A stretch of 64,000 nt of DNA from Pseudomonadales bacterium (GCA_017642855.1 JAEPOO010000001.1:2209469-2273468), one strand, 5' to 3'; shown: positions 1 to 8,853, counted from the first letter of the stretch. Notes: generated by a model not told the origin, from the letters alone. Made by a program: numbers and translations.

Positions 1-2
1 AC

Positions 3-920
3 GCCATCGCCGGTATCGGCTTGATGCTCTTAACGGGTTACACCGGTCTGGTCAGTCTCGGTCATGCCGCCTTCCTTGCTATTGGCGCCTATACCCATGC
101 CTATTTCCTGGCGCAGGGCTGGCCGTTCCTGTTATCAGCAACGACCGCCACGCTGTTTACCGCTCTGATCGGTGGCATTGTCGGCATTCCGGCACTGCGC
201 ATGACGGGCATTTACCTTGCCGTTGCCACCCTGGCCTTTGCCATCATCGTCGAACAGGTTCTGGTGCATTGGGAATCGGTCACCGGTGGCTTTCGCGGCA
301 TGGCGGTCGAATTACCCGCGATCGGCGCACTGGCGCTCGACGGCAGCTTCAACTTTTACTTTCTTTGTCTTGCTGTGCTCGTGGTTAGCTTATGGCTCGC
401 CCTCAATCTACTTCGCTCGCCAACAGGCCGCGCGATGACCGCGATTCGAGATTCTGAGATCTCTGCACAGAGCATGGGCATCCATCTCGCCTATACGAAA
501 ACCACTGCCTTCGCGATTTCAGCCGGCTTCACCGGGCTCGCAGGCAGTCTGCTCGCACATAAGATCGGGTACCTGGCACCGGACAGCTTCACCCTGCTGA
601 CGTCCATTCAGTTACTGCTCATGGTTGTCGTCGGTGGCCTGGGATCGCTGCACGGGGTGATTTATGGCGCGATTTTTATCGGCTTTCTTCCTCAGGGCAT
701 CGCAGTGCTGCGGGACACCCTGCCAAGCGGCATTGCGCAAATCCCCGGTCTGGAACCCGGCATCTTCGGCCTCATTCTTGTGCTGGTCCTCATTTATGAA
801 CCGCTGGGTATCTATGGCAGATGGCTGAAGATTCGCAGCTACTTCGAAGCGTTTCCGCTGTATCGAAAAGCCATGCACAAACGTCAGCGCAGCTATCTAA
901 GAACGGAGCGGCTTAGATGA
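3..920 (+). CDS. livM: Branched-chain-type ABC transporter permease LivM (5' truncated)
   Basis: This is an inner-membrane permease of a HAAT-family (branched-chain amino-acid type) ABC importer. The reading frame is open to the window edge and the residues before the first ATG at 21 already fit the family, so the gene starts outside the window. The stretch with GYTGLVSLGHAAF and the later GGLGSLHG loop are LivM hallmarks, and about seven hydrophobic segments remain. The C-terminus has a basic tail after the last membrane segment. The stop overlaps the livG start (ATGA), so the genes are translationally coupled. A livH permease is expected just upstream. The substrate need not be an amino acid: the operon carries an acyl-CoA ligase, which points to an organic acid (inference). 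Confidence 0.9.
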   Translation, partial: AIAGIGLMLLTGYTGLVSLGHAAFLAIGAYTHAYFLAQGWPFLLSATTATLFTALIGGIVGIPALRMTGIYLAVATLAFAIIVEQVLVHWESVTGGFRGMAVELPAIGALALDGSFNFYFLCLAVLVVSLWLALNLLRSPTGRAMTAIRDSEISAQSMGIHLAYTKTTAFAISAGFTGLAGSLLAHKIGYLAPDSFTLLTSIQLLLMVVVGGLGSLHGVIYGAIFIGFLPQGIAVLRDTLPSGIAQIPGLEPGIFGLILVLVLIYEPLGIYGRWLKIRSYFEAFPLYRKAMHKRQRSYLRTERLR

Positions 921-1696
921 GCCCTCAGCCAACTGAAAAGAGTCTCTTAGCTGCCAACGGACTAACGCTGACATTTGGCGGCGTTCATGCGGTGGATGAC
1001 GTGAGCTTCAGCGTGGAACCCGGCGAAGTATTCAGCATCATCGGTCCCAACGGCGCGGGTAAAACCACCCTCTTCAACCTGATCAGCCGAATCTATGATG
1101 CGAATGCCGGCACCATCTCCTTCGAAGACGATGACATCAGTGCCGTTCCGACACACCGCATTGCCGAACTGGGTATCGCGAGAACCTTCCAGAATACCGA
1201 GCTGTTTGAACAGGAAACGGTTCTCCGCAATTTGTTGATCGGTCAACACGTACACCGACAAACCAACCTGCTTCAGGAATTCCTGTTCCTGCCGTCGGTT
1301 AGAAAGCAGGAACTGGCTTTCAGGAAAGAAGTAGAAGACATTATCGACCTGCTGGATCTGCAGCATTACCGCCATCAGGTCATTGCAAACCTGCCCTATG
1401 GCATCAGGAAGATGGTTGAAGTCGCCCGAGCCCTCTGCATCAAACCCAGGCTCCTCCTTCTGGATGAACCTTCATCCGGGTTAAACCCCGAGGAGACCGA
1501 AGATCTTTCGTTTCAAATCGAAGACATCAACGAGGAACTCGGTACCACCGTCATCATGGTGGAGCACGATATGAACCTGGTGTCACAGGTTTCAGACCGG
1601 GTCATGGCCCTTGCAGACGGTAAGCGGCTCGCCATCGGCACCCCTCAGGAAATTCAGCAGCACCCAGAAGTGCTGAAAGCGTACCTGGGAGACTGA
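917..1696 (+). CDS. livG: ABC transporter ATP-binding protein LivG
   Basis: This is the first cytoplasmic ATPase of the HAAT importer. Walker A (GPNGAGKTT) lies near residue 42. The signature region reads LPYGIRKMVEVARAL, a LivG-type variant of LSGGQ, followed by Walker B LLLLDEPSSGLNP and the switch histidine in VEHDM. The length of 259 aa is typical. The LivG-specific insertion between Walker A and the signature (roughly residues 90-140) is present. It starts inside the livM stop and ends one base before livF, so the three genes form one transcription unit. Confidence 0.92.
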   Translation: MSPQPTEKSLLAANGLTLTFGGVHAVDDVSFSVEPGEVFSIIGPNGAGKTTLFNLISRIYDANAGTISFEDDDISAVPTHRIAELGIARTFQNTELFEQETVLRNLLIGQHVHRQTNLLQEFLFLPSVRKQELAFRKEVEDIIDLLDLQHYRHQVIANLPYGIRKMVEVARALCIKPRLLLLDEPSSGLNPEETEDLSFQIEDINEELGTTVIMVEHDMNLVSQVSDRVMALADGKRLAIGTPQEIQQHPEVLKAYLGD

Positions 1697-1697
1697 C

Positions 1698-2462
1698 ATG
1701 GCGGTTCTTGAACTCACCAATATCGAAACCTATTACGGCCCTGTCATGGCCATCCGCGGCGTCAGCCTCGAAGCCAAAGAAGGTGAGATCAGCGTATTGC
1801 TTGGCGCCAACGGCGCAGGCAAAACCACGGTCCTGAAAACCATCAGCGGTGCCATGGAGCCGCAAAAAGGCAAGATCACCTTTCGCGATCAGGAGATCCA
1901 GGGCGTGGACCCGGACCAGACCGCCAGAATGGGCATCGCGCATGTGCCCGAAGGTCGTGAGGTGTTCCCGTTTCTGACGGTCGAAGAGAATCTGCAGATG
2001 GGCGCCTTCAGTCGAGGTGACTCAGAAGTTCAGCAAGACATGGAAATGGTCTATGACTACTTCCCCGTCCTGGCTGAGAAAGCCAAGCAACAATCTGCCT
2101 ATCTTTCAGGTGGTCAGCAACAGATGCTGGCCATTGGCCGCGCCCTGATGCTGCGCCCTTCCATGATGCTCCTGGATGAACCTTCCCTCGGACTATCACC
2201 CCGCCTGGTGTCGGAAATCGCCGAAATCATTGAAAGGGTCAACCGCGAACAGAATATGACCATCCTGCTCGTCGAGCAGAACGCCAAGATGGCGCTCGAC
2301 ATTGGCCACTACGGCTACGTCATGGAAGTCGGTCGGATCGTGATGGAAGACACCTGCGAGCGTCTCAAGTCTTCACAGGACATCCAGGAGTTTTACCTGG
2401 GTGTTAAAGACGAAGGCGTACGGGGACGCCGGCGCTGGAAACAAAGGAAGACCTGGCGATGA
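1698..2462 (+). CDS. livF: ABC transporter ATP-binding protein LivF
   Basis: This is the second ATPase of the importer; it would heterodimerise with LivG under the LivH/LivM permease pair. Walker A is GANGAGKTT, the signature is a canonical LSGGQQQML, Walker B is MLLDEPSLGLSP and the switch histidine position carries Gln (LLVEQN), as is usual in LivF. The protein has a short basic C-terminal extension (GRRRWKQRKTWR) beyond the normal LivF end. Its TGA lies within the start of the following acyl-CoA ligase gene, a 4-bp overlap that implies coupled expression. Confidence 0.92.
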   Translation: MAVLELTNIETYYGPVMAIRGVSLEAKEGEISVLLGANGAGKTTVLKTISGAMEPQKGKITFRDQEIQGVDPDQTARMGIAHVPEGREVFPFLTVEENLQMGAFSRGDSEVQQDMEMVYDYFPVLAEKAKQQSAYLSGGQQQMLAIGRALMLRPSMMLLDEPSLGLSPRLVSEIAEIIERVNREQNMTILLVEQNAKMALDIGHYGYVMEVGRIVMEDTCERLKSSQDIQEFYLGVKDEGVRGRRRWKQRKTWR

Positions 2463-4309
2463 TGGCTGAACACCAGGTCGACATCACCCAGGATCCACCG
2501 ATCGTTGCCATCGATGGGTTTCGGGACATTCCCGGACTTTTCTGGCATCGCGTCACGACCCTCGCCGACCGAATCGTCATAAGAGAAAAAGACTTCGGTA
2601 TCTGGAATGAATACACCTGGGCCGACTATGGACGATTCGCGAAAGAGGCTGGTCTCGGCCTCATCTCGCTCGGCCTGAAGCGCGGTGACGTTTGTTCGGT
2701 TGCATCCGAAGTCTGCAAAGAGTGGCTGTTTGCCGATCTGGGTATTGTTTGCGCCGGTGGTATCACCAATGGCGTTTACCCCACGGATGCGGCCAACCAG
2801 GTTGAGTACCTGGTGGTGGACAGCGGCACCCGATTCTATTTCGCTGAGGACGAAGAGCAACTCGACAAAATCCTTGAGGTTCGGGAACGCACACCAACGC
2901 TCGAGAAGATCATCATCTTCGATATGGAGGGTCTGCGGCACTTCGACGACGACATGTGTATCAGTTTCGATGAGCTGCTGGCGCTCGGCAGAAACTATGA
3001 AAAGGAACATCCCGGTGCGTGGCAGACGATTATCGAAGGCGCTGACGCCGAAGATCTGCTGACACTGACCTACACATCAGGCACAACCGGCGCGCCGAAA
3101 GGCGCCATGATCAGTCATCGCAACATGCTGTACATGATGATCACCCTGCAACGGATCTACGGTATTTATCCGGATGACGAGCAAATTGGGTTCCTGCCAC
3201 TGGCACACGTGGCCGGCCGAATGTTCTACACCTTCGCCACCATTGAGGCGTCGTCCGTCATCAATGTCATCGAAGATGTGGAAACGGTCACGCAGGATCA
3301 ACAGGAAATTGCCCCGTCCGTTCACTTCGCCGTACCAAGGGTCTGGGAAAAGCAATACTCCACCGTGTCCATCAAGCTTAAGGAAGGCACAGCGCTGGGC
3401 CGATGGGCATATAAAGTCGCAACCGGTGTGGGCGAGAAAGTCGCGCGCTACCAGAAGAACGGCCAACCAGTGCCTCTCCACCTAAAGATTGCTTTTTTCT
3501 TTGCGGAGCAGATGGTCCTGAAAAATGTTCGGCGTCTGCTTGGAATCAACGACGCCCGGTGGCTGTCCACGGCCGCTGCGCCGATTGCGCCTGAGCTGAT
3601 CGACTGGTACTGGTCTCTGGGCAAACCCATGTACGAGGTTTACGGCCAGACAGAATGTGCCGGTCTGATCACTGCCAATATGCCGGGAGACATGAAGATC
3701 GGCAGCGTCGGTCGCGCCGCACCGGATGCAGAAGTTCGATTGTCCGATCAGGGCGAAATCCTGCTGAAGAGCCCCGGTGTGATTCAGGGTTACTGGAACC
3801 AGCCTGAAAAAACTGCCGAAACCTTCCAGGAGGGATGGCTATACACCGGTGACGTCGGTCGCATTGATGACGACGGTTTCGTGTACGTGATCGATCGCAT
3901 CAAAGACATCATCATTACCGCCGGTGGTAAGAACATCACACCCAGCGAAATCGAGAATCAGCTGAAGTTCTCTCCCTTTATCTCTGACGCTGTTGTTGTC
4001 GGAGACAAACGTCCCTACCTCACCTGCCTCGTGATGATTGACCAGGAAAATGTCACCAAGTTCGCACAAGACAACGATGTTCCGTTCACGAACTACACCA
4101 GCTTATGTCACACTGAAGCCGTCAAAGACTTGATCTGGCAGGAAATCGAGCAGGTGAACACAAAATTCGCCAGGGTCGAAACAATCAAGAAGTTCCGATT
4201 GATTGATCAACTGCTTGATCCAGAGGACGAAGAACTGACACCGACCATGAAACTCAAAAGAAAGGTCGTTAACGAAAAGTACGCGGGGATGATCAATGAC
4301 ATGTATTAA
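2459..4309 (+). CDS. Long-chain-type acyl-CoA synthetase (AMP-binding)
   Basis: This is an ATP-dependent carboxylate-CoA ligase of the ANL superfamily, long-chain (FadD15/ACSL-like) branch. Visible motifs are the P-loop YTSGTTGAPKGA near residue 210, YGQTECAGL near 400, YTGDVG near 463, and the hinge DRIKDIIITAGGKNI with the GGK(N)I signature. The length of 616 aa suits the long-chain group better than the 540-aa FadD group. No signal peptide is seen. It sits between the ABC ATPases and the binding protein with overlaps on both sides, so it probably activates the imported carboxylate on entry (inference). The exact substrate cannot be read from the sequence. Confidence 0.88.
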   Translation: MMAEHQVDITQDPPIVAIDGFRDIPGLFWHRVTTLADRIVIREKDFGIWNEYTWADYGRFAKEAGLGLISLGLKRGDVCSVASEVCKEWLFADLGIVCAGGITNGVYPTDAANQVEYLVVDSGTRFYFAEDEEQLDKILEVRERTPTLEKIIIFDMEGLRHFDDDMCISFDELLALGRNYEKEHPGAWQTIIEGADAEDLLTLTYTSGTTGAPKGAMISHRNMLYMMITLQRIYGIYPDDEQIGFLPLAHVAGRMFYTFATIEASSVINVIEDVETVTQDQQEIAPSVHFAVPRVWEKQYSTVSIKLKEGTALGRWAYKVATGVGEKVARYQKNGQPVPLHLKIAFFFAEQMVLKNVRRLLGINDARWLSTAAAPIAPELIDWYWSLGKPMYEVYGQTECAGLITANMPGDMKIGSVGRAAPDAEVRLSDQGEILLKSPGVIQGYWNQPEKTAETFQEGWLYTGDVGRIDDDGFVYVIDRIKDIIITAGGKNITPSEIENQLKFSPFISDAVVVGDKRPYLTCLVMIDQENVTKFAQDNDVPFTNYTSLCHTEAVKDLIWQEIEQVNTKFARVETIKKFRLIDQLLDPEDEELTPTMKLKRKVVNEKYAGMINDMY

Positions 4310-5525
4310 AGCCACCCTGACTGCTCTCGCAGTTATGTTGCTTGCTGCCTGTGGCGGCGGCAATGACTCGGCGCCTAATTCGGAAGCCGGTGAATCAGCG
4401 GAGGTCAGCAAAGCTGCTAACTCAAACACGCAGGGTGTGTCTGATTCTGAGGTTGTACTCGGTTCGCATACCGATCTTTCCGGTCCGGTAGCGATCTGGG
4501 GCGTGGGTTCCATCAACGGCGCTCGAATGCGTTTTGAAGAAGCCAATGAGGCTGGCGGCGTTCACGGCAGGCAGATTCGCTTTGTGGTGGAAGACACCAG
4601 CTATCAGATTCCACGCGCCATCCAGGCGGCGAACAAGCTGATCAATCGAGACAAGGTGTTCGCCATGGTGCTGAATCTCGGCACGCCGATGAACAACGCG
4701 GTTTTAACCCAACAGCTCAAAGCCGGCATTCCCAACATGTTTCCGCTGACTGGCGCTCGAACCATGGTTGAGCCTTACCATGACCTGAAGTTTGCGCAGC
4801 GCGGCATCTACTATGATGAAATTCGTGCTGGCGTGAAGTACTTCCTGGAAGAAGGCGGTAAAGAAAGCCCCTGCGTGATCTATCAGGACACGGACTATGG
4901 CCAGGAAATCCTTGAAGGTGCACAAGACCAGCTTGAAGACATGGGCCGAGAGCTGGTGGGTGTCTCTGCCCACAGACCGACCGAATCGGAATTCACGGCT
5001 TCCATCATTCGTCTACGCAACGCCGGTTGCGACGTTGTATTCATGGGTACCATCCACCGTGACACCATCCTGATTCTCGAGACGGCGCGCAAGATGAGCT
5101 TCGATGTCACTTTTGTCGGTAACAACGCCGCCTATGGCAAGGTCATTGCCGAGCAAGAAAGCGGTGCCGGTGAGGGTTACCACGCATTCGTTCACATGGC
5201 CAAGCCTTACCGGGAAGACGGTCTGGATGAAACGGTACTGGAATGGTGGGATCGTTACGAAGCGCGATTCGGTGAAGAACCGGGTGTACCCGCCATGGAG
5301 GGTTACCGCGCCGGTGACCTGATCATTACCGCACTGGAAGCAGCTGGTCGGGATCTCGACACGGCAACTTTCCTGACTGCCGTCGAAGGGATCACAGACT
5401 ACGAAGACATCTTCGGTTATCGGGTGCAATTCGGGCCCGGTGATCACAATGGGGTCAGCGAATCCGTGCTTTCTGTTGTAGAAAACGGAAAGTGGAAAAC
5501 CCTGGCGACCGCGATCTCCTACTGA
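4296..5525 (+). CDS. Branched-chain-type ABC transporter substrate-binding lipoprotein
   Basis: This is a periplasmic binding protein of the Leu/Ile/Val (Peripla_BP_6) family. A lipoprotein signal is clear: Lys5, a hydrophobic stretch, then LAAC with Cys19 as the lipidation site, followed by a low-complexity Gly/Asp/Ser/Asn linker. The mature part begins near DSEVVLGSHTDLSGP and includes NGARMRFEEANEAGGVHGR, both typical of LivK-like proteins. The gene overlaps the end of the acyl-CoA ligase gene by 14 bp and closes the importer operon. It would deliver the ligand to LivHM. Members linked to acyl-CoA ligases often bind aromatic or aliphatic acids rather than amino acids (established trend; assignment here is inference). 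Confidence 0.9.
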   Translation: MTCIKATLTALAVMLLAACGGGNDSAPNSEAGESAEVSKAANSNTQGVSDSEVVLGSHTDLSGPVAIWGVGSINGARMRFEEANEAGGVHGRQIRFVVEDTSYQIPRAIQAANKLINRDKVFAMVLNLGTPMNNAVLTQQLKAGIPNMFPLTGARTMVEPYHDLKFAQRGIYYDEIRAGVKYFLEEGGKESPCVIYQDTDYGQEILEGAQDQLEDMGRELVGVSAHRPTESEFTASIIRLRNAGCDVVFMGTIHRDTILILETARKMSFDVTFVGNNAAYGKVIAEQESGAGEGYHAFVHMAKPYREDGLDETVLEWWDRYEARFGEEPGVPAMEGYRAGDLIITALEAAGRDLDTATFLTAVEGITDYEDIFGYRVQFGPGDHNGVSESVLSVVENGKWKTLATAISY

Positions 5526-5547
5526 TCACGCAGTACTCGCCCCCACT

Positions 5548-6768
5548 TTGATTAACGTCCTGCAAAGAGCCGTCGGTAACCTTGTGGTACCGGCGGCCTT
5601 TCTTCTTACGGTGGCTGTTGTCGCCTTAAACGTGAAGAGATTACCGCCCGCTCCACAAGAGCTTTGGTTCATCGGTCCAACCGTGATGATCACGATCGCA
5701 GGCACACTCTCGCTCTCCTATCACCGCTCCCGGGTATTCTTTATTTGTTGCGTCCTGGCCTTTTGTCTTTGGATTGTCGGTCAGGAAACATCCGATTCGC
5801 TCAAGACCGTCATGCTGTTCGCCGCGGTGCCGCTGAATTTCCTGTTGGTCTGTTATTTCTCTGAACGCGGCATAATTACCACGTCCGGACTTATCCGCCT
5901 GTTCTTTATCGCCTGGCAAGTTGCCCTCGCCGTTTACCTGATTGAGCAGCAGGTGGTGATTGATCCAACCTTGCTCAACCCGGTGGATAATTTTCCAACC
6001 TGGCTGGCGCTTCCCGTTGATCAGGTCACAGCATTCGTTCTGGCGCTATCCCTGCTGGGTTGCTTCGTATTTATGGGCCTGGATGAAACACCGATCAATC
6101 AGGGTATGACCACGGCGCTCATCAGTATTGTCATTGGCTATTTTTTGCCAACTGAAAACGCTTGGGCGATATTCTGTATCGCCGGCTCTGCTTATCTGGT
6201 TGGCAGCCTGATCCGTGATTCCTACAATATGGCTTACCGTGATGAACTCACCGGTCTGCCCCACCGCCGCGCGTTGAACGAACAGTTCCTTTCCCTGGGC
6301 AGCCAGTACTCCTTGGCTATGCTCGACGTGGATCACTTCAAGAAGTTTAACGACACCCACGGTCATGACGTCGGCGACCAGGTTCTGCAAATGGTGGCTG
6401 CCAAGATCCGGCAGGTCAGTGGGGGTGGCAAAGCCTTTCGTTATGGCGGCGAAGAATTTTCCGTGGTGTTCACTCGGATGAGCGCAGATGACGCATTCTA
6501 TTATCTGGATGAGGTCCGTAAATCTGTCCAGAATTACGAGATGGTGATCCGAAAAGATCCACGGCAGGACGAGGCAGAAGAGAAAGTGGCGAAGAAACAG
6601 CGGAAGCGCGGTTCTTTCCGTAAGGCCAATGAAAAAGTGTCCGTCACCATTTCTATCGGTGTCGCCGATCGACGATCTGGGGGAAGCCCCGATGAAGTCC
6701 TGAAAGCCGCTGACGCCGCACTCTACAGGGCCAAGAAAGCAGGCCGCAATCAGGTCACTGCCGCCTGA
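5548..6768 (+). CDS. Membrane diguanylate cyclase (GGDEF domain)
   Basis: This enzyme is predicted to make cyclic di-GMP from two GTP. The N-terminal 220 residues form about six to seven hydrophobic segments. The GGDEF domain follows from DELTGLPHRRAL, with the active-site GGEEF at about residues 300-304 and the metal/substrate region LDVDHFKKFNDTHGHDVGD. The RxxD inhibitory I-site expected five residues before GGEEF is missing (SGGG is there instead). A strongly charged insertion of about 30 residues (near 333-365, rich in Lys, Arg and Glu) sits before the SIGVA strand. The start is TTG; no ATG fits the N-terminus. It follows the transporter operon by 22 bp and may be co-transcribed with it. 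Confidence 0.88.
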   Translation: MINVLQRAVGNLVVPAAFLLTVAVVALNVKRLPPAPQELWFIGPTVMITIAGTLSLSYHRSRVFFICCVLAFCLWIVGQETSDSLKTVMLFAAVPLNFLLVCYFSERGIITTSGLIRLFFIAWQVALAVYLIEQQVVIDPTLLNPVDNFPTWLALPVDQVTAFVLALSLLGCFVFMGLDETPINQGMTTALISIVIGYFLPTENAWAIFCIAGSAYLVGSLIRDSYNMAYRDELTGLPHRRALNEQFLSLGSQYSLAMLDVDHFKKFNDTHGHDVGDQVLQMVAAKIRQVSGGGKAFRYGGEEFSVVFTRMSADDAFYYLDEVRKSVQNYEMVIRKDPRQDEAEEKVAKKQRKRGSFRKANEKVSVTISIGVADRRSGGSPDEVLKAADAALYRAKKAGRNQVTAA

Positions 6769-6811
6769 TATTACACAAGTTGCCTTAAAATGGACCCTGA
6801 GTGTAATATCA
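6766..6811. promoter_or_regulatory. 11-bp inverted repeat, candidate operator of the PaaX-like regulator
   Basis: The arms TGATATTACAC (6766-6776) and GTGTAATATCA (6801-6811) are perfect inverted copies separated by 24 bp. The left arm overlaps the stop codon of the cyclase gene. A candidate promoter lies across the dyad, so a protein bound to both arms would block it. PaaX-family repressors bind widely spaced TGATTC-type inverted repeats, so autoregulation by the next gene is a reasonable inference. Confidence 0.5.
6780..6809 (+). promoter_or_regulatory. Candidate sigma-70 promoter for the PaaX-like gene
   Basis: TTGCCT at 6780-6785 and TAATAT at 6804-6809 are separated by 18 bp. The -10 element lies inside the right arm of the inverted repeat. 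The ATG of the regulator is at 6842, giving a leader of about 25 nt. This was read by eye only. Confidence 0.4.
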
Positions 6812-6841
6812 CCAGCCGCGTCCTTTTCTTGTCTCAGTCTT

Positions 6842-7627
6842 ATGAAACCCGCCAACCTTGTACTTGATCTGCTCCGCACCTACGGCCGTCGTGGCACAGG
6901 TGTCAGCAACCTGATGGAAACCGCTAAGTTGTTTCAGGTGAGCGAGAACGCCATGCGTGTCACCTTAACTCGGCTTACAGGCCGAGGCCTAGTCGAAAAA
7001 GTCAGGCGCGGCCACTACCGGCTCGCTGAAGGCTCGGACCCAATCACCGACTTCGTTGAAGAATGGCGACTCGGCGAAAAGCGTCGCAGACCCTGGCAAG
7101 CAAACCATTTCCTGCTCGTTCACTGCCCCGCTGAAACGGACAAAGATGCCTGGGTGCTTAACGCCACAGGATTTCGGTCTTCGACACCAAACTTCTGGAT
7201 GCGACCAGACAACCTTTCACGACGCAGTGACGAGTTACGAAGCTGGCTCGCTGGAATGGGACTATCAGACTCAAGTCTCATCGCCGAAGGCGCAGAGCTC
7301 AGCGAAAAAGACGCAAAGACCTTTTTGCAGCTCTACCACGTCAAACATCTCGATAAGCAGTATCAAGCATTGATCAAGAACCTCGAGGCAAGTGCCAAGC
7401 GACTTGAGGCGCTACCCAAAGCAGTCGCGATGAAAGAGAGTTTTCGCCTGGGCGGGCAGGCGCTACAGCTTCTGGCGAAAGATCCCTACCTGCCAGTGGA
7501 GCTTCAATCACCCTCGCTGAGACAAGCACTCTGGCAGATGATGCTGGCATACGACGAACAAGGCAGAGGCGTGTGGACCGATAAACCCGCCATCATGCCC
7601 ACAGACATGACAAGTTACGCGGTGTAA
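6842..7627 (+). CDS. PaaX-family transcriptional regulator
   Basis: This is a DNA-binding regulator resembling PaaX, the phenylacetyl-CoA-responsive repressor. Residues 1-70 form a winged helix (LLRTYGRRGTGVSNLMETAKLFQVS with the recognition region ENAMRVTLTRLTGRGLV), followed by a middle domain (AWVLNATGF region) and a C-terminal helical PaaX_C-like part. The length of 261 aa is within the usual range (about 280-310 aa) but slightly short. No phenylacetate genes lie nearby. The next gene, a desaturase 20 bp downstream on the same strand, is the likely co-regulated partner. PaaX-like proteins that sense other acyl-CoAs are plausible, given the acyl-CoA ligase upstream (inference). Confidence 0.8.
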   Translation: MKPANLVLDLLRTYGRRGTGVSNLMETAKLFQVSENAMRVTLTRLTGRGLVEKVRRGHYRLAEGSDPITDFVEEWRLGEKRRRPWQANHFLLVHCPAETDKDAWVLNATGFRSSTPNFWMRPDNLSRRSDELRSWLAGMGLSDSSLIAEGAELSEKDAKTFLQLYHVKHLDKQYQALIKNLEASAKRLEALPKAVAMKESFRLGGQALQLLAKDPYLPVELQSPSLRQALWQMMLAYDEQGRGVWTDKPAIMPTDMTSYAV

Positions 7628-7647
7628 CTTCCCTAGGATTGGACAAC

Positions 7648-8589
7648 ATGAGCATACAAATGACCGGCAAGGTCAGGGACATACTGACTGAAGATGAATT
7701 TCAAAGTGTCCTGAAAAAAGACGACCTGAAGGCAGCCTCGATCGTCGCTTTTGACTGGGCTGTCATCATTGGTCTCTTCACGTTGGCGGCCCTGTACCCT
7801 AACCCGTTAGTGCTGCTGACAGTCATTTTTCTTCTGGGTGGTCGGCAAATGGCGTTTGGCGTGCTGGTCCATGAGACAGGCCACAAGTCTTTCTTTACGT
7901 CACCCGCGATCAACGATTTCGTCGGTAAGTGGCTTTCAGGTTATTGGGTGTTCTCCGACAAAGATGCCTACATGAAAGGTCACCTGGTACATCACAGATT
8001 GGCGGGAACACGAGAAGACCCGGACCTGAAAAACTATGAGGCTTATCCGGTTTCTCACACCAGCTTTAAGCGAAAGATCACCCGTGATCTGACGGGCCAA
8101 CTGGGTTGGCGCCGATTAAAGTCGATCGGTCGCTCTTTAAGGCACTTAAAAGCCTTGAAACCGGGTAGTCGTAAAACGGTTGTTCGCAGCGTTAGTTGTC
8201 ATCTTGCCATGTTGCTGTTTTTCACAGCGATTGGTTACGCCTGGCTGTATGCACTCTGGATCGTGGCATTTATGACAAGCCACATGTTGATCGTACGGAT
8301 TCGGCAGATCGCTGAACACGCAGCGGTGCCCGACCTCTTTGACCTGGATGCTCGCATGAATACGCGAACCATCTACATAAACTGGTTTGAGAGTCTGCTG
8401 ATTGCCCCACATGATCTCAATTACCACATGGAACATCACCTGATGCCCTCTGTACCGATTTATCGCCTACGCCGACTGCACAACCTGCTATTGGCGAAAG
8501 GCTACTATGGCGGCGTAAAGTTCCCACGCGGATACCTGACGCTACTGAGGCAGGTGACTTACTCAGACAAGCGCGCAACTCATGCTTAA
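7648..8589 (+). CDS. Membrane fatty-acid desaturase family protein
   Basis: This is a di-iron membrane desaturase/hydroxylase that introduces a double bond or hydroxyl into an acyl chain. All three histidine boxes are visible: HETGH (residues 75-79), HLVHH (112-116) and HMEHH (260-264), with paired hydrophobic segments between them. I chose the ATG at 7648 because AGGA at 7634-7637 is about 10 nt away; an in-frame TTG at 7639 is too close to that site. It follows the PaaX-like regulator on the same strand. The fatty-acid-desaturase domain is broad and also contains carotenoid and sphingolipid enzymes, so the substrate is open. Confidence 0.85.
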   Translation: MSIQMTGKVRDILTEDEFQSVLKKDDLKAASIVAFDWAVIIGLFTLAALYPNPLVLLTVIFLLGGRQMAFGVLVHETGHKSFFTSPAINDFVGKWLSGYWVFSDKDAYMKGHLVHHRLAGTREDPDLKNYEAYPVSHTSFKRKITRDLTGQLGWRRLKSIGRSLRHLKALKPGSRKTVVRSVSCHLAMLLFFTAIGYAWLYALWIVAFMTSHMLIVRIRQIAEHAAVPDLFDLDARMNTRTIYINWFESLLIAPHDLNYHMEHHLMPSVPIYRLRRLHNLLLAKGYYGGVKFPRGYLTLLRQVTYSDKRATHA

Positions 8590-8608
8590 CGCCCTGGATT
8601 TGATATGC

Positions 8609-8631
8609 GCTGGCGCTTAACTGTCGCCAGC
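8609..8631. other. Stem-loop at the csrA 3' end
   Basis: GCTGGCG (8609-8615) and CGCCAGC (8625-8631) form a perfect 7-bp stem with a 9-nt loop that includes the csrA stop region, between the convergent desaturase and csrA genes. There is no U-tract on either strand, so it is not a textbook intrinsic terminator. It may still stabilise 3' ends. Confidence 0.3.
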
Positions 8632-8811
8632 TTCCGTCGTTTCGTCACTCTCTGACTGGATGCGTTGATATATTTCCTCGCGGTGTACTGCAACTTCTTT
8701 CGGTGCATTCACACCGATACGCACCTGGTTTCCCTTTACGCCTAGTACAGTCACCGATATATCATTGCCTATCATTAACGTCTCACCGACTCGCCGGGTT
8801 AATATAAGCAT
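8617..8811 (-). CDS. csrA: Carbon storage regulator CsrA
   Basis: This is a small dimeric RNA-binding protein that blocks or stabilises mRNAs by binding GGA motifs in leaders. The sequence [15 protein letters not shown], the [16 protein letters not shown] core and the [10 protein letters not shown] helix match CsrA/RsmA closely, including Arg44 in VHREEI. The 64-aa length is normal, with an acidic tail. AAGGAG sits about 10 nt before the ATG. The order alaS-lysC-csrA is the same as in Pseudomonas (alaS-lysC-rsmA). No tRNA follows it here. Confidence 0.97.
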   Translation of the reverse strand: MLILTRRVGETLMIGNDISVTVLGVKGNQVRIGVNAPKEVAVHREEIYQRIQSESDETTEAGDS

Positions 8812-8853
8812 TGAATTATTACTCCTTTCAGTAAGGCTCCCTTCCGTGATGTT

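Noticed and set aside
8609..8631. csrA 3' stem-loop as an intrinsic terminator
   Set aside because: No T-tract follows the stem on either strand, so it was kept only as a stem-loop.
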